Source: Methanoregula sp. (GTDB taxonomy: Archaea > Halobacteriota > Methanomicrobia > Methanomicrobiales > Methanospirillaceae). From it: a stretch of DNA of 10,856 nt. Where the stretch lies: the NCBI GenBank assembly GCA_003157895.1, contig PMKW01000064.1, positions 21,693 to 32,548 on the forward strand, in the 5' to 3' direction. The number at the start of each line of letters is the position of its first letter. Within the stretch, counting starts at the first letter, position 1. The notes below the pieces were generated by a model. The model was not told where the DNA came from. It saw nothing but the letters and a program-made list of their open reading frames with translations, and did not search any database. Shown piece by piece: positions 6,091 to 10,856 of the stretch. The position numbers and the translations under genes were made by a program.

Positions 6091-6138
6091 TTACAATAAA
6101 CTCCATTACCTCCCCCGGCTCATAGATATAAGATTCTG

Positions 6139-7431
6139 ATGCGCATCCTCATCAACGAAGTAACACCGGCAACCGGTTTTACGGAGGTCTGCGGCTGGGT
6201 CCACGAGGTCCGTGACCTCGGCGGCCTTGCCTTCATGCTCGTCCGTGACCGGACCGGTATCATCCAGGTGACCATTCCGAAGAAGAAAGTCCCAGAAGCA
6301 GTCCTTGCTGCGGTCAAGGCCGTCTCCCGCGAGTCCGTTGTCCGGGTTACCGGCCCGGTCAAAGCTATGGAGAAAGCTCCCGGTGGCCGCGAGCTCGTGC
6401 CCGAGTCCATCGAGATCGTAAGCCTTGCCGAGACCCCACTGCCGCTCGATGTTTCCGAGAAGGTGCCGGCCGAGCTCGATACCCGGCTCGACGCCCGCTT
6501 CCTCGACGTACGGAGGCCCCGCGTGGCGGCGGTCTTCGAGATCCGCTCCGCTGCGATGCATGCGATCCACCAGTATTTCCACCATGAGGGATTCACCGCC
6601 ATCACCACCCCGAAGATCGTGGCAGCAGCAACCGAGGGTGGGACCGAGCTCTTCCCAATCGCTTACTTCGACAGGGAGGCGTTTTTGAACCAGAGCCCGC
6701 AGCTCTATAAGCAGATGATGATGGCTGCCGGCTGCGAGAAAGTATATGAGATCGGCCCGATCTTCCGGGCGGAAGAGCATAATACCACGAAGCACCTGAA
6801 CGAGGCCACGAGCATCGATATAGAGGTCTCGTTTGCCGATCAGAACGATGTTATGCGCATCCTTGAAGACGTCATCGTGAAGACTTACGCGTACGTGTAC
6901 CGCTCCTGCCCGGATCAGCTCGCAAACCTTGGGATCACCGATTTTACGGTGCCGACAGCCCCGTTCCCCCGGCTGCCCTATGCCGAGGCTATAGGGATCG
7001 CAAAGAAGGGGATCGAGGAGCCGATCAAGTATGGCGACGACATCAGCCCGGCAGCCGAGCGGGCAATCGGTGCAGAGATGGGGGGCCACTACTTCATCGT
7101 GGACTGGCCTTCTGAAATCCGGCCGTATTACGCCATGCAGTACGAGAACGATCCCTCGATCTGCAAGGCGTTCGACCTGATGCACCCACGGATGGAACTC
7201 TCGAGCGGGGCCCAGCGGGAGCACCGGTACGACCGGCTTGTACAGCAGATCAAAAAGAAGGGGCTCAATCCCGAGAGCTTCGAGTTCTACCTCCGCCCGT
7301 TCCGGTACGGCATGCCACCCCATGCAGGCTGGGGCCTCGGCGCCGAGCGGCTGGTCATGACCATGCTCGGCCTTTCAAACGTACGGGAAGCCGTGCTCTT
7401 CCCCCGCGATATGCACCGGCTCGTTCCCTGA
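6139..7431 (+). CDS. aspS: Aspartyl-tRNA synthetase, archaeal type (probably non-discriminating)
   Basis: The 430-residue class II enzyme attaches aspartate to tRNA-Asp in the cytoplasm. The N-terminal OB-fold anticodon domain (about 1-105) contains GWVHEVRDLGG and RDRTGIIQVT. The catalytic domain carries TATEGG-like AATEGGTELF (163-172), QSPQLYKQ (185-192), motif 2 FRAEEHNTTKHLNEA (209-223) and motif 3 GLGAERL (399-405). It ends FPRDMHRLVP, as archaeal AspRSs do. Length is normal and no core motif is missing. Two anticodon-domain positions are H22 (in GWVH) and P81 (in EKAPGG). By the known comparison of Thermococcus kodakarensis AspRS (W26, K85) with the Methanothermobacter enzyme (H, P), this pattern predicts a relaxed enzyme that also makes Asp-tRNA-Asn for GatCAB. 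The ATG fits the family N-terminus. Ribosome-site signal is weak. It is followed after 58 bases by the methionine synthase gene on the same strand. Confidence 0.96.
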   Translation: MRILINEVTPATGFTEVCGWVHEVRDLGGLAFMLVRDRTGIIQVTIPKKKVPEAVLAAVKAVSRESVVRVTGPVKAMEKAPGGRELVPESIEIVSLAETPLPLDVSEKVPAELDTRLDARFLDVRRPRVAAVFEIRSAAMHAIHQYFHHEGFTAITTPKIVAAATEGGTELFPIAYFDREAFLNQSPQLYKQMMMAAGCEKVYEIGPIFRAEEHNTTKHLNEATSIDIEVSFADQNDVMRILEDVIVKTYAYVYRSCPDQLANLGITDFTVPTAPFPRLPYAEAIGIAKKGIEEPIKYGDDISPAAERAIGAEMGGHYFIVDWPSEIRPYYAMQYENDPSICKAFDLMHPRMELSSGAQREHRYDRLVQQIKKKGLNPESFEFYLRPFRYGMPPHAGWGLGAERLVMTMLGLSNVREAVLFPRDMHRLVP

Positions 7432-7441
7432 CCGTGAACTA

Positions 7442-7450
7442 TTTCTTTTT
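7442..7450 (+). terminator. T-rich tract after aspS
   Basis: TTTCTTTTT begins 11 bases after the aspS stop. It could end the transcript before the methionine synthase gene. It is short, so read-through into the next gene is possible. Confidence 0.35.
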
Positions 7451-7489
7451 AGGCATCGACCTTAAGGTAACAAACAGTGTCCGGACACC

Positions 7490-8395
7490 ATGGCAAAAGC
7501 GTATTTTATTGATAAGGTACTGGCGACAACAGTTGTCGGCAGTTATCCGGTGGTTAAAGGCGGGGGCCTGCTGAGCCTCTTTGACCCGCTCCGTCCCGCA
7601 GTCGAGACCGCGGTTGGCGACCAGCTCGCGGCCGGGATCGATATCATCTCTGACGGGCAGGTGCGGGGAGACATGATCGGCGCTTTTACATCAAATCTAC
7701 CGGGCATCCGGCAGCAGGAAGTGGTAGGCAAGATCCAGCCTGCCTCCGGCCCGATCACCGTGGGGGACACAAAGTATGCGATCTCGAAGGCCCCAAAGGT
7801 GAAAGGAATCATCACCGGCCCGACCACGCTTGCCTACGGCCTCCACATTGCCACACCTATGTACCGGAACAAGGAGGAACTTGTACCTGACATTACCGCC
7901 GCTCTGCTTGTCGAGGCACGGGCACTTGAAGCTGCAGGAGTCGCGCTCATCCAGATCGACGAGCCGATCTTCTCGACCGGGATCGCTGATCTCGCAGTCG
8001 GGAAGCAGGCAATCGACAGGATCACGAGCAGCCTCCATACCCCGGTTTGCATGCATGTCTGCGGGAACCTCGGGAACGTGATTGACGAGATCCTGAAGTT
8101 CAACGTGAACGTGCTCGACTTCGAGTTTGCGAACAACCCGGCAAACCTCGACCTGCTCTCCCGCCGGGACCTGACCGGCAAGATGCTCGGGTTCGGCTGC
8201 GTGGACTCGACAACCGACCGGATCGAAAGCACTGCCGAGATCCGCAGGCGTATAGAGAAGGGTGTGGAGATCTTCGACCCGAAGATCATGCTTATCGACC
8301 CGGACTGCGGTATGCGGATGCGGACCCGCGAAACCGCTTACGCGAAGCTGAAGTACATGTGCGATGCGGCAAAGGAAGTCAGGCTCGCGCTGTGA
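7490..8395 (+). CDS. metE: Stand-alone core methionine synthase (MetE C-terminal domain type)
   Basis: The 301-residue protein corresponds to the catalytic C-terminal barrel of cobalamin-independent MetE, without the N-terminal half that binds folate in bacterial enzymes. Zinc ligands are visible in family order: H189 and C191 (CMHVCGN), E212 (DFEFANN) and C273 (DPDCGMR). Other conserved parts are TTVVGSYP (13-20), SDGQVRGDM (54-62), KGIITGPTTLAYG (105-117) and IQIDEP (154-159). Archaeal core enzymes transfer a methyl group to homocysteine from a methyl-corrinoid rather than from methyltetrahydrofolate. The exact donor cannot be read here. The ATG is placed by the family N-terminus. No clear ribosome site precedes it (GTCCGGACACC). 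It follows aspS by 58 bases. Annotation as a generic uroporphyrinogen decarboxylase/cobalamin-independent synthase family protein would refer to the same fold. Confidence 0.9.
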   Translation: MAKAYFIDKVLATTVVGSYPVVKGGGLLSLFDPLRPAVETAVGDQLAAGIDIISDGQVRGDMIGAFTSNLPGIRQQEVVGKIQPASGPITVGDTKYAISKAPKVKGIITGPTTLAYGLHIATPMYRNKEELVPDITAALLVEARALEAAGVALIQIDEPIFSTGIADLAVGKQAIDRITSSLHTPVCMHVCGNLGNVIDEILKFNVNVLDFEFANNPANLDLLSRRDLTGKMLGFGCVDSTTDRIESTAEIRRRIEKGVEIFDPKIMLIDPDCGMRMRTRETAYAKLKYMCDAAKEVRLAL

Positions 8396-8411
8396 CCGGG
8401 TCTGCATAACC

Positions 8412-8416
8412 TTTTT
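8412..8416 (+). terminator. Short T tract after the methionine synthase gene
   Basis: CATAACCTTTTTATC starts 16 bases or so past the stop at 8393-8395. Five T without a strong stem is a weak archaeal termination signal. The 119-bp gap to the next gene also contains TTTATTA (8478-8487 area), a possible TATA box about 32 bases before the ATG at 8515. Confidence 0.3.
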
Positions 8417-8514
8417 ATCTCACTCATCACCGGATATATTCTTCCGGGGATTCTGCAAGATGGATCAACAGGTTCATGATTTATTACAGAGCCAATATCT
8501 TTTAGCGAGAAATT

Positions 8515-9222
8515 ATGGCAAAAACCTGTCCCAGCTGCGGTTATCATGAAACTGATAATCAGGCACTGTACTGCAACAAATGCGGTTACCCGTTCCCGCA
8601 GAGCCAGCCCAGAAGACCGGCTGCGGCAACGGTCCCGGTCAACCGCCCGGCACCGCGTACCGCAAAAAGACCCACGCACAAGAAGACCAGCGGGGGAGGT
8701 TTTTTCTCATTTGGTACCCTCATCACCGGAAATCACCTCAAACTGATCTACATCCTTGGCGCGGTTGTGATAGTTCTCGTCTCCCTCGTGGGAATCGCCG
8801 GGAAGTTTGCAAAGCCGGTGGCCGGTGGCGTCAATATGTCGATAACCAACACCACGGCCATCGCTCAGGATCCTGCCGGTTCGCCCCTGTTCTGGATCGG
8901 GTTCCTTTTTGCCGGTAGTATACTCTGGCGGATGTTCTGCGAGCTCTTCGTGGTGCCTTCCCGGGTGCACGGCGTCCCTGATCCTGGCCGGGAGGCCGAA
9001 CCTGAAGACGAAACGGCAGATTACGGAGATGCGGAGGCTGCCGTGTACGGTGATGGAGGGCCGGCACAGTTGGTTGAATGTCCCAAATGCAGGAAGATCG
9101 TTCCGGTTGAAGAGCTGCGGGAATGCGAGCACTGCGGTGTGCAGGGGTGCAGCAACTGCATCCGGCCGATGGGCCTGTTGAAGAAAACGATGACGTGCCG
9201 GGAGTGCTTTGAAGGGGAATAA
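8515..9222 (+). CDS. Two-helix membrane protein with N-terminal zinc ribbon and C-terminal cross-brace zinc domain
   Basis: The 235-residue product starts with a zinc ribbon (C5, C8, C20, C23; CPSCGY and CNKCGYP). A basic, proline-rich linker (24-60) leads to two membrane helices at about 76-97 and 124-148, an acidic linker (158-183), and a compact domain with eight cysteines in four CxxC pairs (C189/C192, C204/C207, C212/C215, C228/C231). The CPKC-ECEHC-CSNC-CREC pattern suggests two zinc ions in a RING/FYVE-like cross-brace, with both zinc modules facing the cytoplasm. Zinc-ribbon membrane proteins of this general layout are common in methanogens and mostly uncharacterised. I can assign no reaction. 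The start is set by MAKTCPSCG with weak GAG upstream. An overlapping 29-codon frame beginning MDQQVHDLL (8461) is less likely to be real. Confidence 0.78.
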   Translation: MAKTCPSCGYHETDNQALYCNKCGYPFPQSQPRRPAAATVPVNRPAPRTAKRPTHKKTSGGGFFSFGTLITGNHLKLIYILGAVVIVLVSLVGIAGKFAKPVAGGVNMSITNTTAIAQDPAGSPLFWIGFLFAGSILWRMFCELFVVPSRVHGVPDPGREAEPEDETADYGDAEAAVYGDGGPAQLVECPKCRKIVPVEELRECEHCGVQGCSNCIRPMGLLKKTMTCRECFEGE

Positions 9223-9229
9223 TTTTTTT
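9223..9229 (+). terminator. T7 tract directly after the zinc-ribbon membrane-protein gene
   Basis: Seven T follow the TAA stop (9220-9222) without a gap, a strong archaeal termination signal. A further T6 lies at about 9366-9371. Confidence 0.6.
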
Positions 9230-9265
9230 AATGATCTGGCGTTGTGGAAAAAATTTCATGAGATA

Positions 9266-9310
9266 TTGCCGGAAAAACCGGGATCACGGAACCATAGTCC
9301 CTTCCGGCAA
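9266..9310. repeat. Long stem-loop between convergent genes
   Basis: TTGCCGGAA (9266-9274) and TTCCGGCAA (9302-9310) are perfect complements. Inside, GGGA (9280-9283) pairs with TCCC (9298-9301), leaving a 5-base bulge on the left and a 14-base loop. The rest of the 223-bp gap (9223-9445) holds A- and T-rich tracts and no ORF. It may be shared 3' end structure for the two converging transcripts. Confidence 0.4.
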
Positions 9311-9445
9311 ACGCAGGTTATCCCGTTGACCTTCCTGTTTTGCATCCCCATTTGCAATAATAAGACGTTTTTTCAACTACGATGAAGAAAAACCAGACGG
9401 GACCTAATCCTGCAATGATTATTAGCAAGTTTCAGGTTTTTCGAA

Positions 9446-10843
9446 TTACATAAACGAGAATGTCTCCGGCACCAGCGTCTGCAAATCAACAGCAATCGCA
9501 AGCGCCGGTGTCGGGTTTACGTTCATCTGCTTCTGGAACTTGGTCTGGGACTGCCATGTGCCGGCATTGATCCCGAGCACGCCGCGGTAATTCGTGATGC
9601 CCTTGATATGCACATGACCGGTGTGCAGGATCTCGGGCAGCGGGTCGATGATCAACCGGTCGATCTTCCCGGCGGCAATCGGCGTCTTGCGCCCGTATGC
9701 GGGAGCGAGATGACGGCGAACGAGCATCTCCTCCATCATCAGCCCGCTCTTCTCATACGAAGCGCCGGGGATGAGGCCGATCATGTCATCGATGGACCGG
9801 CCATGATACATCAGCACCCTTACTCCCTGCAGGCGCACGAGCGCCGGGTTCTCCACGAGCACGCAGTTGGACGGGAACGTCTTGGTAAACTGCTCCGGCA
9901 GCACCGGCTGCGGTTCCGCCCCGCGGACTACGTCGTGGTTCCCGGGCGAGATGATGATCTTCATGCGGGAGGGCAGAGCCTGCATCATGGTACCGAAGGC
10001 ATCGTACTGCTCGTAGATATTCTTGATCTTCAGCTCGGCGTCCTGGTTCGGGTAGATGCCGATGCCGTCAACAAGGTCTCCTGCGATCAGCAGGTAGGAG
10101 TAGTCCGAGTCAGAAAGCCAGTCGGCGAACTTATTCCAGCTGGCTTCGAGGAAGGTATCGCTGCCTACGTGGGTATCGGAGATGAAGACAGCTTTTCCCG
10201 GCTGCTCGCTCTTGAACGGGGCATTGTCGATCCGTATGTCCGGGCGGTAGAGCAGCTCGGCAAAGAAGAGCTTCCCGTCGTTCGAGAGCTTACCCTTGAC
10301 GCCAATCACCTCATCATGGACGATCCGCTCGGCATCGGCAAAGACCGGCCGGTCCTTCCGGAAGAGCACCGGAATAGTACCGGAAGTGTCCTCGATATCG
10401 GCGATGCGGTGGCCGTTTGTGGTAGTCTTCACCTCCACGACCATCCCGATAACCGTGCATTCCTCCTGCCGGTAGCGGGTGTTCTTTGTGAGTGCCTCGA
10501 TGGGCATCGCCCCGCACCGGTTCCGGATCATGCTTCCGAGCCGGCTGTACCGATCCCGGAAGTAGTGGAGGTAGTCGCCCGTCCCGTTCACCGCGCCCGA
10601 CGTGCCGGCCAAGCCGGAGACCACCTCCACCTCAGGATCGACGAGGAACCTTGTTCCGTCCCGGACCGGGCGGACACCCGGGATATGCTTTGCCAGGACA
10701 ACGATCGTATCCTTCGGGACACCGGCAATGATGCGCTCGATCAGGTCCGGCTCGTTCTGCTCGAGGATGTAGCGCACCACTTCCGGGTGCACCTGCAGCT
10801 TCGTATCGAGGAACCGGTGCGTGATTTCCTGCGCATCAAGCAT
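9446..10843 (-). CDS. polB: DNA polymerase D (Pol II) small subunit DP1, 3'-5' exonuclease
   Basis: DP1 forms the replicative PolD with the large subunit DP2 and supplies proofreading through a metal-dependent MRE11-like phosphoesterase domain. The 465-residue product has a small helical N-terminal region (about 1-50), then an OB fold (about 125-200, with CTVIGMVVEVK and DTSGTIPVLF), then the phosphoesterase core. The core motifs are all present: D223 and H225 (FISDTHVGS), D256 and D259 (AGDLVDG), N302, H303 and D304 (PGNHD), H347 (MYHGRS), H410 and H412 (HTGHVH). The exonuclease site therefore looks intact. It is shorter than the roughly 600-residue Pyrococcus DP1, as in many methanogens that lack a long N-terminal linker. 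The start ATG (10841-10843) is 13 bases from the window edge, so its promoter is not visible. The large-subunit gene is not in this window, which is usual since the two are often unlinked. Confidence 0.95.
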   Translation of the reverse strand: MLDAQEITHRFLDTKLQVHPEVVRYILEQNEPDLIERIIAGVPKDTIVVLAKHIPGVRPVRDGTRFLVDPEVEVVSGLAGTSGAVNGTGDYLHYFRDRYSRLGSMIRNRCGAMPIEALTKNTRYRQEECTVIGMVVEVKTTTNGHRIADIEDTSGTIPVLFRKDRPVFADAERIVHDEVIGVKGKLSNDGKLFFAELLYRPDIRIDNAPFKSEQPGKAVFISDTHVGSDTFLEASWNKFADWLSDSDYSYLLIAGDLVDGIGIYPNQDAELKIKNIYEQYDAFGTMMQALPSRMKIIISPGNHDVVRGAEPQPVLPEQFTKTFPSNCVLVENPALVRLQGVRVLMYHGRSIDDMIGLIPGASYEKSGLMMEEMLVRRHLAPAYGRKTPIAAGKIDRLIIDPLPEILHTGHVHIKGITNYRGVLGINAGTWQSQTKFQKQMNVNPTPALAIAVDLQTLVPETFSFM

Positions 10844-10856
10844 ACCGGAATATCGG

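Larger units (their letters stand above)
5580..6138. other. 559-bp non-coding region dense in inverted repeats, upstream of aspS
   Basis: Open frames here are short, lack ribosome sites and look like no family. In order the region holds: GACTGC/GCAGTC arms (5641-5663) abutting CCGGAA/TTCCGG (5664-5676); a nested repeat with T5 (5826-5862); a GAATGC/GCATTC hairpin (5895-5912 area); three dyads with a TGAT centre (5916-5943, 5989-6006, 6032-6059); AACTTC/GAAGTT (5972-5994), which overlaps the second dyad; CGAAG/CTTCG (6014-6024); and a 10-bp hairpin (6067-6090). TCGAAGAATGC occurs twice (5801-5811, 5890-5900). A TATA-like TTACAATAAAC at 6091-6101 could drive aspS. If so, the structured block lies upstream of the aspS transcript rather than within its leader. 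Confidence 0.6.

Noticed and set aside
6106..7323. 405-codon leftward ORF across aspS
   Set aside because: It is the complement of an unmistakable AspRS frame. Long antisense frames are common in GC-rich coding DNA, and the product matches no family.
7697..8407. 236-codon leftward ORF across the methionine synthase gene
   Set aside because: It is the antisense shadow of a gene whose zinc ligands are all in the rightward frame.
8461..8549. Short ORF beginning MDQQVHDLLQSQYLL before the zinc-ribbon gene
   Set aside because: It overlaps the next gene out of frame by 35 bases, has no good ribosome site and is only 29 codons long. A leader peptide cannot be excluded but has no support.

Overview
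The window looks like chromosomal DNA of a methanogenic euryarchaeon, probably Methanomicrobiales (a Methanoregula-like organism is my best guess from protein style and moderate GC). The archaeal markers are a PolD small subunit, an archaeal-type AspRS, a stand-alone core methionine synthase, an archaeal beta-propeller lipoprotein, TATA-like promoter boxes, and T-tract terminators. The content is mostly housekeeping and envelope genes. I see no transposase, integrase, CRISPR array, rRNA or convincing tRNA.

Layout. Positions 1-78 hold the start of a leftward flavodoxin/FMN-reductase-like gene. At 185-446 is a decayed small cupin gene with a lost start codon, a frameshift and a missing core. 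A leftward six-helix membrane protein (602-1189) follows, then a leftward cation diffusion facilitator (1379-2335) with a cysteine-rich tail. After a 325-bp divergent gap comes a rightward secreted beta-propeller lipoprotein (2661-4844). It converges on a leftward single-pass membrane protein of unknown function (5037-5579).

The longest gap, 5580-6138, has no credible ORF but is crowded with inverted repeats. Two 31-bp repeats 116 bp apart differ at only four positions, and these four differences form two compensating base-pair changes in a perfect dyad. A third related dyad lies between them, and a 10-bp hairpin closes the block 48 nt before aspS. This is the most unusual signal in the window and suggests a structured leader, a small RNA, or a cluster of operator sites.

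Rightward genes after the gap are aspS (6139-7431), a core methionine synthase (7490-8395) and a two-helix membrane protein with zinc modules at both ends (8515-9222). The last gene is leftward: the PolD small subunit DP1 (9446-10843), which is complete, with its start codon 13 nt from the window edge.

The genes do not form one pathway. AspRS supports translation and, judging by two anticodon-domain residues, may also charge tRNA-Asn. Methionine synthase closes methionine synthesis, DP1 proofreads in replication, the CDF exports divalent metal, and the beta-propeller and single-pass proteins act at the cell surface.
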